64,000 bases of DNA from Fragum whitleyi (Eukaryota > Mollusca > Bivalvia > Cardiida > Cardiidae): the NCBI GenBank assembly GCA_948146395.1, contig OX411543.1, forward strand, positions 61,498,176 through 61,562,175. Reading direction: 5' to 3'. Shown here piece after piece: positions 1 to 10,320 of the stretch. Under the pieces are notes generated by a model. It saw only the letters and a list, made by a program, of their open reading frames with translations, searched no databases and was not told where the DNA came from. Made by a program: the position numbers and the translations under genes. Numbering within the stretch: the stretch's first letter is position 1; every line of letters begins with the position of its first letter.

Positions 1-867
1 TTTTAAGGGGCATAACTCAGGCAAAAATCAATGAACCATAAAATCCTTCCTTCATGCACATCTACCAATTGAGGTGATAACATTTACCAATTTCAAGAAG
101 ATCAAGCCAGAAACTTAGGAGGAGTTGCGTTGACAAGAAAAATGGACCCAGAGACTAAGTTTTTAAGGGGCATAACTCAGGCAAAAATCAACGAACCGTA
201 ACATCCTTCCTTCATGCAAATCTACCAATTGAGATGATTACATTGACGAAGTTTCAAGAAGATCCAGCCAGAAACTTAGGAGGAGTTGCGTTGACAAGAA
301 AAGTGGAACCAGAGACTAAGTTATCAAGGGGCATAACTCAGGCAAAAATCAACGAACCGTAAAATCCTTCCTTCATGCACATCCACCAATTGAGGTGATT
401 ACATTGACCGAGTTTCAAGAAGATTCAGCCAGAAACTTAGGAGGAGTTGCGTTGACAAGAAAAGTGGACCCAGAAACTAAGTTATCAAGGGGCATAACTC
501 AGGCAAAAATCAACGAACCGTAAAATCCTTCCTTCATGCACATCTACCAATTGAGGTGATTACATTGACCAAGTTTCAAGAAGATCCAGCCAAAAACTTA
601 GGAGGAGTTGCGTTGACAAGAAAAGTGGACCCAGAAACTAAGTTATCAAGGGGCATAACTCAGGCAAAAATCAACGAACCGTAAAATCCTTCCTTCATGC
701 ACATCTACCAATTGAGATGATAACATTGACCAAGTTTCAAGAAGATCCAGCCAGAAGTTTAGGAGGAGTTGCGTTGACAAGAAAAATGGACGGACGGACG
801 GACGGACGGACGGACAGACGGAGAAGATGACGCCAATATACGTCCGCCTTCGGCGGCGTATAAAAAT
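1..867 (+). mobile_element. pearl/Helitron-like element, family A (3' part)
   Basis: Five head-to-tail core units of 160-161 bp start at about 1, 161, 321, 482 and 643. Each carries the landmarks ggcataactcaggc, cttccttcatgcac and ggaggagttgcgttgac. The last unit runs into a (GGAC)n microsatellite at about 788-820, and then a 3' hairpin (ccgcc/ggcgg inside tacg/cgta) followed by TATAAAAA. Core repeats plus an ACGG-type microsatellite plus short flanks is the layout known for bivalve pearl elements, which are thought to be non-autonomous Helitron relatives. The 5' end lies outside the window. A complete copy is at 28329-29288. Confidence 0.85.
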
Positions 868-884
868 AAAAGAAATACAGATGT

Positions 885-1498
885 CTTACTCGATTCTAAT
901 GTCCCTAGAGTAAAGCATTCAGAAAATATAAGCAAGGTTAAAGTTTTGGGTTAAAGTATTTTGGTTAAAGTTTTTCCAAGTCCTTAAAAAGGTCATGGTC
1001 AAATTGTAAAGGACCTTGGTCTCTGGTGAAAGCCTATCACCTGGTGAGTATGTAAATGAAGTAATGATGTCCCTAGGTTAAAGCTTCAAGAAAAAATAAG
1101 CAAGGTTAAAGTTTTGGTTAAAGTTTTTCAGTTTAAGTTTTAAGTCAATATAAGGTCAAGGTTTAGGTCAAATTATCAAGGACCTTGGTCTCTCGCAAAA
1201 GGCTATCACCTAATGAATATGTAAATGAAGAAACGATGTCCCTAGGTTAAAGCATTCAGAAAATGTAAGCAAGGTTGAAGTTTTTGGTTAAAGTTTTAGG
1301 TTAAAGTTTTTCTAAGTCCACAAATGGTAAAGGTCAAGGTCAAATTGTAAAGGACCTTGGTCTCTGGTGAAAGCCTATCGCCTGGTGAGTATATATATGA
1401 AGTTATGCTGACGCCGACACTGACGCTGACGCAGACCTTGACGCCGACATCGGAGGGTATGACAAAAGCTCTTCCAAGACTTTCGTCCCGGGCGAGCT
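885..1498 (+). mobile_element. pearl-like element, family B, three core units
   Basis: Units of 168-169 bp are marked by gtccctag at 901, 1069 and 1238, with the shared phrases aaaggaccttggtctct and gcctatcacctggtgag. After the third unit comes a short gacgccgac-type simple repeat (about 1410-1450), then a 3' end gggcgagctaaaaa. The architecture is that of family A with an unrelated core sequence. It abuts the next element directly, so one was probably inserted into the other. Confidence 0.75.
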
Positions 1499-2085
1499 AA
1501 AAATGATTTTCAAAGTTTCCACTATATAACATATAGGGAAATGACCTCTGCCCATAAAATACATATTTTTCATCTGATCACTATAATTTTAGGTAGACTG
1601 ATAAAGGGTCACTCAAGGATCATTCCATTTAAATTTGGTTGATATCCATTGACTACATTCTGAGAAAATGATTTTGAAAGTTTCCACTATATAACATATA
1701 GAGAAATGACCTCCGCCCATAAAATACATATTTTTCATCTGATAACAATAAATTTTTTGAAGCATGATAAAGGGTCATACAAGAACCATTCATGTGAAAT
1801 TTCATCGGTATCCATCAATTAGAATCTGAGAAAACTCACTTTTTACCATATTTTGAAATTAGCCACGCCTATTAAATCCATGTTTTTCATTGGATCAAAA
1901 TTTCTTGAACAACTTTGAAAGAGGGTCACCCACGGATCATTCCCGTGAAGTTTGATTGAAATTCATCCAATAGTTTCTGAGGAGAAGCTTTTTAAAGAAA
2001 AAGTTTACGACCGGACACACGGACGCACAACGTACACAACGCCATGACAATAGCCCCAGTGGCTTTCAGTCAGTTGAGCTAAAAA
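1499..2085 (+). mobile_element. Helitron-like element, family C, 5'-truncated copy
   Basis: Core units contain ccactatataacatatag, tacatatttttcat and gataaagggtcac. A diverged last unit (agccacgccc, gaacaactttgaaagagg) is followed by a gacgcacgg-type microsatellite and the 3' end gccccagtggctttcag...gagctaaaaa. It is the same family as 3597-4471 and 10321-13905, but lacks their 5' end. Confidence 0.8.
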
Positions 2086-2170
2086 CTACTTGAAACTAGC
2101 AGAGTTTTTTTTTTAACAGTATTTTCTTTCAAAATATATGTTTCTCATTTTATAACTAGTCAACAATTTT

Positions 2171-2340
2171 GAACAAGAGGACCATGATGGTCCTATTTTG
2201 CTCAACTGAGTATGTGAGTTCCAATTTCTCTGACATATAGTCATATATAGGATCAAACAACACAGACCTATAACTTCCAATATAAGAATGAAAGGTACTG
2301 AGAATTGTTTTGCAAGATCATTTAGACGCAGTACCATAAA
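2171..2340 (+). mobile_element. Helitron-like element 5'-end fragment
   Basis: It begins gaacaagaggaccatgat, and the first 20 nt contain the short hairpin GGACCAT-G-ATGGTCC. Starts of the form AACAAGAG plus a hairpin open several other elements in this window (15257, 26693, 43032, 44172). No 3' end is seen, so this is a truncated copy whose right border is uncertain. Confidence 0.5.
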
Positions 2341-2367
2341 TTTGAAAACTGTATGTCTACAGGTTAA

Positions 2368-2607
2368 CCCTTGTCATGCTGAATAAAAATCCTTGGCAAA
2401 AATGCATTAAAATCAAAGTGCTGAAATTACTGGTTTCCCTGAATGTGTGTCAGTTTTTATTGTGAAAATATAATTTTTCAAACTTATCTGATTTATAAAG
2501 GAAAATCAAGTGGTATCGACAGAGATCAGACTGCACATGTGTGCAGGCTGATCTTTGACTATGCCTCCTGCCAAAGCAGGAATATATCGGGATCAGCATG
2601 ACAAGGG
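2368..2607. mobile_element. piggyBac-type MITE with TTAA target sites
   Basis: A 240-bp element has terminal inverted repeats CCCTTGTCATGCTGA and TCAGCATGACAAGGG, flanked on both sides by TTAA (2364-2367 and 2608-2611). TTAA duplication and ends starting CCC are typical of piggyBac-superfamily elements. There is no coding capacity. A diverged relative is at 58074-58330. On the minus strand it supplies the first AATAAA downstream of the four-TM gene. Confidence 0.85.
2456..2461 (-). promoter_or_regulatory. candidate poly(A) signal (AATAAA) of the four-TM gene
   Basis: The first AATAAA seen on the minus strand after the stop codon at 2774. It lies about 310 nt downstream, inside the piggyBac-type MITE. 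I saw no closer AATAAA or ATTAAA. Use of the site is inference. Confidence 0.4.
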
Positions 2608-2773
2608 TTAAAAACCTTTATCATCTTTATCTTAAATGTTGCCCTACAGAATAGGGCTCATTTTGATTTTAGGGTAATAATTTCAATCAAACTGACCAAA
2701 TTGTGTCAGATTTAACCAAACTTTGCCAGGTGGATAATCACACAGAATTCTTTACTTACACATAATTCATGCA

Positions 2774-3078
2774 TCAATACTCGACTCCATCATCATCGTC
2801 AGCGTCGCTGACATCACCAGACACCAGAAATACATTCATACTCTGACAGCACACCATAAACTCTGTCCCGCCACTCGTCTCGTTCCCTTGTCCTCCGTAT
2901 TTCTTTGATCGTAGCTCACTGACGTAGTCTCGTCTCTTCATGCAAATATAGACTAGTAATGCAATTGTAATGACTAGCTCCAAAATACTCCCAGCAAGAC
3001 AAAGATAAATTGCAATGCCAAATGGGACATCTTTGAACTCTGTCAGCACATGTGCTGAGGCTGCTAGGCCTAAAATTC
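2774..3078 (-). CDS. exon 3 (terminal) of the four-TM gene
   Basis: The acceptor is ttttttcag|GA at 3079-3080; two bases complete Gly129. It encodes the rest of TM3, TM4 (about 148-174), a KRR stop-transfer motif and the tail, with TGA at 2774-2776. Confidence 0.8.
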
Positions 3079-6000
3079 CTGAAAAAATCCAGTAAAAACT
3101 TTTAATACAGGACCATCATTCACAGACCATTCAAAAGTAGTTTAATAATACAAGGAATGGTAATTTATCATAAGTACAATATTAAAAGGGATCATTTCAA
3201 ATGCAGAATTTTATTAAAGAGTAACTTTAAATGATTCTCATATTTTAAGAATTAATGAAAATCCTCTTATCATCACTGTTCTAAACATCAATTGGATCCA
3301 ACAATAAAATGTTAAGTAACATTTTCAAGAGTAAATATTTTTTTTTCTCGAGAGACTCTGTCTTCAAAAGAAAGATTTTCAATAAGTTTATCATATAGTA
3401 TGAAAGCAGTCTCCTGTTTCAGGAATTCATTTGCACAGGATTGTTTAAAAGTGACCCTTGACTTTATCTTATAACTATACAAATATCCATGTGATAACAT
3501 CCCATATGATATTTTTTATGATAACACATAGTTATTTTTAGAACAATGATATAATGCAGTTAGTTTAAGAAACTTGCATTTCAGTTAGACATCGACAACT
3601 AGAAAGCCATGAATGGCTTGTGTCGCTCCACAGGCTTGAATTTCTTGTAGTAGCAAATCTAAGTTTTGACTAGATCTTTAGATATTTTGGGTTATACTGA
3701 TGTTGAAATGATTTTCAAAGTTTTCACTATTATAACATATAGAGAAATGACCTCCGTCCATAAAATACATATTTTCCATCCGATCACAATAATTGTTGGT
3801 AGACTGATAAAGGGTCACCCAAGGATCATTCATGTAAAATCTGGTTGATATCTATCAGTTAGATTCAGAGAAAATAATTTTCAAAGTTTCCACTATATAA
3901 CATATAGAGAAATGACCTCCGTCCATAAAATACATATTTTTCATCCAATCACAATAATTGTTGGTAGACTGTTAAAGGGTCACCCAAGGATCATTCATAT
4001 AAAATTTGGTTGATATCTATCACTTAGATTCTGAGAAAATGATTATCAAAGTTTCCACTATATAATATATATAGAAATGACCTCCGCCTATAAAATACAT
4101 ATTTTTCATCCGATCACAATAATTTTTTGTAGACTGATAAAGGGTCACCCAAGCATCATTCATGTAAAATTTAATTGATATCCATCAATTAGAACCTGAA
4201 AAAAGTCACTTTTTACCATATTTGGAAATTAGCCACGCCCATAAAATCCATGTTTTTCATTGGATCAAAATTTCTTGAACAACTTTGAAAGAGGGTCACC
4301 CAAGGATCATTCCTGTGAAGTTTGGTTGAAATCCATCCAGTAGTTTCTGAGGAGAAGATTTTTATAGAAAAAGTTTACGACCTGACGCACGGATGCACGG
4401 ACGGACGGACGCACGACGGACACAACGCCATGACAATAGCCCCAGTGGCTTTCAGCCAGTGGAGCTAAAAACAAGACAAATAGAGATTATAAGATAAATA
4501 TAATACATACTAAGATTATTGTATGAAAAAAAAATATCTAACTCGGTTGTATGAATTGATAACTGTCTCGGCAGAGCCTCGACAATTATCAATTCTCCCA
4601 ACCTCGTTAGATATTTTATTTCATACAAAACACTAAGTATGTATTATATATATATATCAGTTATCAGAATCAGTATACTGATAATACATGTAAATCAGTT
4701 ATATGATGAATGCACAAGCTGACTAGAGAAAAAGCTTCAAGCACTTGGCTAACATTTTAAATCAAGATTGATTGTTCGACCTTCCTGGGGTGGAATGTGT
4801 TTGTGAAACACAAATACTCCTTTAATAGCATTTTTCAAAATGTTGACCTTGACAGATGACCTGAAAACTTGTAACATGACCTTGGTCTTGAGTACTATGG
4901 ATGCACATCATTGAGATGCATCATGCAAATTATGAGTAAGGTATCTAAACTAGGCTTGAATGAGCTGAACATGTATTGTTTTAACATAAAGTTTTTAAGA
5001 AGTTTGACCATGATAGATGACCTTGACCTTGACATGACCTAAATCTTGATATCTACAGATTACTACTTATGATCTATCATCACCTCAAATATGGGGCTTG
5101 TAACTAAAAAAGGCTTGAAGATATAGGCAATATTAAGGTTTAAGGTAAATTTTTTGAGTTATATGAACTTGACATATGACCTTGACCTTGTCACATGAAC
5201 ATAACTTTGGTATCAGAAGATGTATATAAATGATATCTATCACCATGCCGAATATGAGGGTTTTATCTTGAATAGCCTAAAAAATAATGTTAAGTTTATT
5301 GGTTAAGTTTTTGAATTATTTGACCTTGACAGATGACTCTGACCTTGTGACATGTCACATGACCTTGCCTTTGTATCAGCAGATGCATTTCATGGACATC
5401 TATCATCATGCCAAATATGAGGCTTGAAAATATATGTTAAGGTTTTCGGTTAATTTTTGCAGATGCACAGACACACCAAACGAAAGACAGACAACTGTTA
5501 AACAATCTGCCCTTGATCTTTCTATGCAGGGGCATAAATTTTATGTACAAAGATCCCAAGTCATCTTCTTTGCACGATATGTCACATATGTGACCTGTCA
5601 CGTGTAAAGGGACCATCCCGAAAATCTGTAAAATAAATTATTGAAAGAGTAATTTGATCCAGCATAGGTCACACCAGAAGTCGCGCCTGGGCAAAGCCAA
5701 AATGTGATCCCAGGGTCTTGATATGAACAAACTTTGTAGAGGTCCACTAGATGATGCTACCTACCAAATATGAAAGCTGTCTGCTTTCTGGTTTCAGAGA
5801 AGAAGATATTTAAAGAATTTCGCTCTTTGATTCTTTGTAAAAAGGGTTGCGCTGAGGCAAAGCCCAAAGATGACCCCAGGGTCTTGATATGAACAAACTT
5901 GATAGAGGTCCTATAGATCATGCTACATACCAAATATGAAGGCTGTCGGCCTTCTGGTTTCAGAGAAGAAGATTTTTGAAAATTTTCATATTTTCACCCT

Positions 6001-7925
6001 TTTTGTTAAGGGTAAAGGGAAAGTTAAGGGTGGATTTCATTTATTTGAACAACTTTGGTAGAGTTTGACCCAAGGAACATCCCTGCCAAGTTTCATCAAG
6101 ATTGGTCCACTGGTTTAGAAAAACAAGATGTTTAAAGAAATTGCGGACGATGGACGCCGCACGACTGACGACGGACATTGTACGATCACAAAAGCTCACC
6201 GTGAGCACTTCGTGCTCAGGTAAGCTAAAAATGCACAGTGCAAAAGCTTTTGACCCTAGTCAGTCTGCGCAGTCTGACTAGGGTCGGCACTTCATGCACT
6301 ACCCAGATGGTCCCTTTTCTCAGGTCACATGTTCATTTTTACCTGGCAGAGGTAGCAATAAAATCAGGAACCCTCCACAAGAACCAAAACACTGGTGTAA
6401 CTTTCGAGGCTTGACGACCTCCGTAAACCTAAAGTCGGAACACCAGCACCATCCTGACATGAAGAAAGCCACACAGATGATTAGGGAGATAATGAATGCT
6501 GCATACGCCAGTCCTCCCATCGTCGTGTCAACATCTACAATAAACAAATCAATTCACTTGTAATATTGCGCAATGGCTTTGTTTGGCATTATTGTCACCA
6601 AGTAACTATATGATGGTATGGCATAAAAGAGTTGTGACTGCCCATGAATTTTTTTTTTTAGACCATGATTCATTTACTGTATGAAATATAACCCTTGTAA
6701 TTTACAACCTCTTTGTGCAGCTCAGTTCTTCGAGATGATGATTCATCAATTATTTAAAATGACCCTCCTTTTTTTTCGACCAAGAGGTCTGTTTTGTCCC
6801 TTTGTTTCAATAAACCTTTGCAGATAACTGCACTTTATATTATTAAGTTCATCTCTGAGTTGCCTATACCCATAGATAAAATATAGCTAACTTAGAAAAC
6901 AAAAGAAATTGAACATTATATATATTTCTTAATCATAATTTACTCTACATGATGTTACAAACATTTTTCATTTTTATCATTCTTAAATTATTTTCTTGCA
7001 ATTTCATTTAATGTAGTCCAATTACCTGATTATAGTTTGTATTCTAGCAGTACCTGTGAGCCTGTGATAATGAAGCCCTCAGTCTGAAAACCAGGGCCTG
7101 ATTTGAATGGTATTTCATGCCACTTTGAACATTCTTTCAGTTATATTGCTACTAGAGCACCTAACAATGAATTCCTATCATTTCTCACACCAGGACTACC
7201 ATGCAACCCTTCCCTCGCCAAGGCTTCTATCCCACAAAGGTATCAAGAATCAACCCAATGGTGGAAGACAAATAGTTGGAAAGGATGATTGCCATCAGGG
7301 ATCGTACCCAAGACCTTAAGATTGACAGTCCAATGCACTACCACTGCACCATGATGGTGGCATCAGGGCATTAGATTTTAAATTTTTTCTCATGCGCAAC
7401 TGAGGATTTTCACTAATTTCAACTCAAAATTAAAGCTTTAATTTCGTTGTGATACGATAATAAATGTATGGACACAATTATAAAAGATATAATGAATAAG
7501 TTGTCAAAAATAACAACTTAATACTATTACCTTTTTATGTTCATATATGAGAAATATCAGCTACATCATTTAAAATGGTTATGCTATCTGACAAAGCGGA
7601 AAACCAGCTACTTTTTTCAGCTATCTGACAAAGTGGAATACCAGCTAAATCCTTCCATCTATTTGATAAAGAGGACTACCAGCTACATCATTGCAGCTAT
7701 CTGAAGAAGTTTAAATTTTCACAAAATCATACCATTTACACCAAAGTAATTCCCACATGTATAGCCAGGGTTTCGTTTACAGCATATAGGCAAAGTTCTG
7801 TTCCCAAACTCATCACATCGTATACCATCTATCCAGCTCTGATGGAAGACACCGATACCCAACAGCACCATGGGTATGGCTGTTGTTACAAACAACACAG
7901 CTGCAGCACCTCCATTCATCGGCAT
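2774..7925 (-). CDS. four-transmembrane claudin/PMP22-like protein, three coding exons, 229 aa
   Basis: Exons are 7733-7925, 6343-6534 and 2774-3078 (193+192+305 nt, a whole number of codons); every junction keeps phase. Predicted membrane segments lie at about residues 7-27, 71-95, 117-138 and 148-174. The first extracellular loop carries W31, C37, C48, C49 and C57 plus an N-glycosylation site NRT (42-44). A basic MKRRDY follows TM4, and the cytosolic tail ends in an Asp-rich stretch and VEY. Four TMs with a W- and Cys-bearing first loop is the plan of the claudin/PMP22/EMP superfamily: junction, adhesion or channel-modulating membrane proteins. The exact GLW-C-C claudin signature is not present, so the subfamily is left open. 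An in-frame TAA 12 nt upstream supports the ATG. Introns of 1198 and 3264 bp are packed with repeats. Confidence 0.8.
3597..4471 (+). mobile_element. Helitron-like element, family C, complete copy
   Basis: The 5' end is aactagaaagccatgaatgg, with a short AGCCATgAATGGCT hairpin; the motif gctccacaggct lies about 29 nt in. Three to four core units of about 170 bp follow, then a diverged last unit, a gacgcacggac microsatellite (about 4382-4415), and the 3' end with agccagtggagc then TAAAAA. The 5' and 3' 12-mers are inverted repeats with one mismatch. It lies in intron 2 of the four-TM gene, antisense to it. Confidence 0.85.
4740..5540 (+). mobile_element. tandem-repeat element with cagacag 3' simple repeat (pearl-like)
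   Basis: About four to five diverged units of roughly 165 bp share the phrases gaccttgacagatgacc, acatgaccttg and catcatgccaaatatgagg. After them come cagacacaccaaacgaaagacagac and ctatgcaggggcataaattt. The layout resembles the other pearl-like elements, but the ends are blurred. It is within intron 2 of the four-TM gene. Confidence 0.55.
5640..6231 (+). mobile_element. Helitron-like element with strong 3' hairpin
   Basis: Two core units of about 170-180 bp share cccagggtcttgatatgaac and agctgtctgctttctggtttc; a third diverged unit follows, then gacgatggacgccgcacgac-type simple sequence. The 3' end has a perfect 7-bp hairpin TGAGCAC-TTC-GTGCTCA (6202-6218), then ggtaagctaaaaa. A hairpin close to a 3' CTAA is a Helitron-like feature. 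The 5' end is not defined. Confidence 0.65.
6252..6285. repeat. 12-bp perfect inverted repeat
   Basis: GACCCTAGTCAG and CTGACTAGGGTC face each other across a 10-nt loop tctgcgcagt. It lies between the 3' end of a Helitron-like element and exon 2 of the four-TM gene, near the 5' end of intron 2. Confidence 0.85.
6343..6534 (-). CDS. exon 2 of the four-TM gene
   Basis: The acceptor is tttattgtag|AT (AG at 6535-6536) and the donor is CCAG|GTAAAA (GT at 6341-6342). Both flanking introns are phase 1. It encodes the end of loop 1, TM2 (about 71-95) and the start of TM3. Confidence 0.8.
6560..7090. other. intronic stretch without recognised features
   Basis: AT-rich part of intron 1 of the four-TM gene. 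No open frame, repeat family or hairpin could be recognised. Confidence 0.5.
7095..7358 (-). mobile_element. tRNA-derived SINE, diverged copy
   Basis: Read on the minus strand, it begins gccaccatcatggtgcagtg, with a box A-like segment (ggtgcagtggtagtgc) and a box B-like segment (ggtacgatccc). The body contains the inverse of gagcacctaacaatg, shared with SINE copies at 36534-36690 and 56255-56528. The AATC tail is eroded. It lies in intron 1, in the same orientation as the gene. Confidence 0.7.
7733..7925 (-). CDS. exon 1 (first coding exon) of the four-TM gene
   Basis: ATG is at 7923-7925, preceded by an in-frame TAA. The donor is AATG|GTATGA (GT at 7731-7732). Upstream, tttaatttcag|GACAG (AG at 7967-7968) is a good acceptor, so the exon probably starts at 7966 and a non-coding exon lies further upstream. 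It encodes TM1 and the Cys-bearing loop. Confidence 0.8.
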
Positions 7926-7974
7926 CTTTTTCTCTTATTTTGAATCAAAGTTCTTATTAAGCTGTCCTGAAATT

Positions 7975-8690
7975 AAACAAATGATAACTTGAGTCCATCT
8001 TGCTCAGGTGACAAATAATTCGGACATGTCTATTAAGTGACCATTTTTATAAAGTGACTAATTTAAAAATGGCCTTCTTTGGATGAAAATACAGTCTGTC
8101 TTGCTTGAGCCAACACGTCTATTAAGTGACTCTTTTTATTAAGAGGCCGTTTTAAAAATTTCCTTCTTTAAATCAAATTATCTTAAACAGTAGATACTAT
8201 TGATTTAAAAAATTATTGTAAATTAATCATATAACTCAATAGCAAGCGTCACTTAGATGATTCTATTGAGTTTAAACAACTTTAAGACTTTTGAGATGTT
8301 CACAAATACACATAATTACTTGAAATCATATTTCTTATTTGTAAACGAAACATCTACTTAGCGATCGCTCACTTTACTGACCCCTTTTTGATGGACCTGT
8401 AAGTGATTGCTAAATGCAAGGTTTAAAATATCTTAAAAAGAAGATGGTCAAAAATTTATTGTAACATAATCCTATGTTTTAAAACTCAATAGAATTGTCT
8501 CGATGTGATGAAACTACATGTATTGAGTTTTAACTAACAATATATGATTATTGAAAAATTCACAATAATATATATTCAATCAAAATTATGTTTCTTGTTT
8601 TTAAACAAAGCATGTACTAAGTAACAATCATTTTCCAGTTTTCCCATAAAAGGTTGCTTAATACATGGTTTATTGTCATCGTATTTCCTC
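7975..8690. other. gene-flanking or 5' intron stretch, no gene seen
   Basis: AT-rich. A phrase like tctattaagtgac recurs at about 8030 and 8110, and two related blocks near 8200-8330 and 8450-8600 share catgtactaag and gagttttaac-like text, suggesting an old duplication. No coding signal. Confidence 0.4.
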
Positions 8691-8694
8691 TAAT

Positions 8695-9232
8695 ATTAGC
8701 GCCCTCCCTAAAAGTAGCACCTCTACATTTTTTACTTTTTTTAGGAACTTTTTGAGACTTCTACTCTAATTTGAGATGAATTTCCTCTAAACAATCATTA
8801 ATAATTTGCTAATATGATAATAATGCTGAAGGTCTCATCAAATTAAGGGAAAAGGGTCTAAAAGACATCAATTTTAATGACTTTTTTTTTTAAATCAGAA
8901 AAAGCATACTAAATTAAAGCTCCAGGACCATGTTATGTATAGCTCTCTGTAGCATTTATTAGGAGATAATAGGTTACATAACATGGTCAGGGAGTTTTCA
9001 ATTAGTATGCATTTTCTGATTTTTTTAAAAAAAAATCATTAAATTTGATGTCTATACGGCCCTTTTCCCTTTAATTTGAGGTGAATTTCCTCTAAACTAT
9101 CATTTTTATAATTAGAAAGAGGAAATTCACCTCAAATTAGAGAAGAAGTCTCAAAATGTTCCACAAATCTAGGCATTTGATGTTCTTTTTAGTGAAAAGT
9201 GTAGGGGTGCTACTATTAGGGAGGGCATTATT
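8695..9232. mobile_element. foldback (long inverted repeat) element
   Basis: Almost the whole 540 bp folds on itself around about 8960. The outer arms pair gccctccctaaaagtagcacc with its near complement at about 9210-9230. The middle arms pair aattaagggaaaagggtc with the 9060-9080 segment. The inner arms pair gaccatgttatgta with tacataacatggtc. No open frame. It fits a foldback or MITE-type element; flanking duplications are not clear. Confidence 0.75.
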
Positions 9233-9660
9233 CACTACTGCAAAAGGGTCCCATTAAAATTACATTAAAAGACAATTAATGGCCCACGAGAACGAGGAAA
9301 ACCATACCCATTAGTCCTTGTGAAAAAAATTATGGATAACATTTTTAGCCATTAAAATGCTAACTGATGGTCATTATTTCACAATTTCACCATTAAAAAA
9401 CATGAAATGCAGATTGATATAATGGGCCAGCATTAAAGTATTGGCATTAAAAAAGCAATGGGCCATCACTTCATGCTTTAGCTGTATTCATGCCCATCAA
9501 CTACCATGAATATTTTTTCATGCCCATCAATCACCCACGAGTGATGGCCATTAAATAAAAAAAGTATAAATAATGGCCAAAATAAAGATTGCTAAAAGTA
9601 ACTGGCATTAAAATAAACAATGACAATTAATCATGGCCATTAATATATCATTGAATTCTG
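9233..9660. repeat. cluster of ATTAA/GGCCATTAA motifs
   Basis: Short words such as cattaaa, ggccattaa and their reverse complements occur more than ten times in about 420 bp without a fixed period. It may be a decayed foldback repeat next to the element at 8695-9232. No coding signal. Confidence 0.4.
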
Positions 9661-9783
9661 AATCAGACCATTCAGGGGCTTTAACTTTGATTGTAATGTG
9701 GATCAAAGAAATATAGTAACGTTTTATATTTTCGACGTTCTTATGTTTTCGACGGTGATCTTTTTTTAACAATAACACCAGTT

Positions 9784-9793
9784 TCTCGCGAGA
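9784..9793. promoter_or_regulatory. TCTCGCGAGA palindrome, candidate promoter motif
   Basis: The exact palindrome TCTCGCGAGA is a known metazoan core-promoter motif, often found at bidirectional promoters. It lies about 1.8 kb upstream of the four-TM gene, whose 5' non-coding exon is expected nearby, and 74 bp before a possible plus-strand start codon. Promoter function is inferred. Confidence 0.4.
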
Positions 9794-9866
9794 TTTGCCT
9801 AAGCCCCACCCACCCGGATGAAAACAAAGGATGTGAGAGATCACTCAGCTGTCAGCTTCGTAAAAT

Positions 9867-9881
9867 ATGGAAATTCGACAG
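9867..9881 (+). CDS. possible first coding exon of a divergent gene
   Basis: ATG with A at -3 and G at +4 opens five codons (MEIRQ), then CAG|GTAAAT, a good donor. I found no matching downstream exon in the window, so this may be chance. Its closeness to the TCTCGCGAGA motif is the only support. Confidence 0.2.
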
Positions 9882-9889
9882 GTAAATTA

Positions 9890-10320
9890 CTAATCAAAAC
9901 AAAAATCACTGATAAAACATGATATTTTGTTATTACCAAAATTTCTGTTGCTATGTTACACCAGAAAATGGATTTTTTCATTCAATAAACCAAAAAAGAA
10001 ATTTGGGTTGTCTGCAGCATGCAAGTTTTGGTTGGAATGTCAAGTGATCTGTCAAAATAATGTACAGGGTGTTCCATAAGTGTGGTACAAAAAAAAAGTT
10101 GTTTCTTATGATAGGGAGGTAAAATGTACGTAATTTCTGTGTTTTATGGTTACTAAAAAAGTTTTCTCATCTTTTAAAGCTTGCATTTATTTGAATGTAT
10201 GATTATGAGCTTATGAATAACATTAAGATAAATGAATTTACATATTTGTTCTTTGTTATCATGGTAATTTTACAAGATCAACAACACAAGTTTTTACCCA
10301 TTTTCTTACTTAATTCTGAA
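9890..10320. other. stretch without recognised features
   Basis: AT-rich unique-looking sequence between the candidate promoter and a family C element. No repeat or coding signal recognised. Confidence 0.4.

Noticed and set aside
1..780. Regular 160-bp direct repeats suggestive of a CRISPR array
   Set aside because: The whole unit repeats, with no short repeat/unique spacer pattern, and the array ends in a microsatellite and hairpin in eukaryotic DNA with spliced genes.
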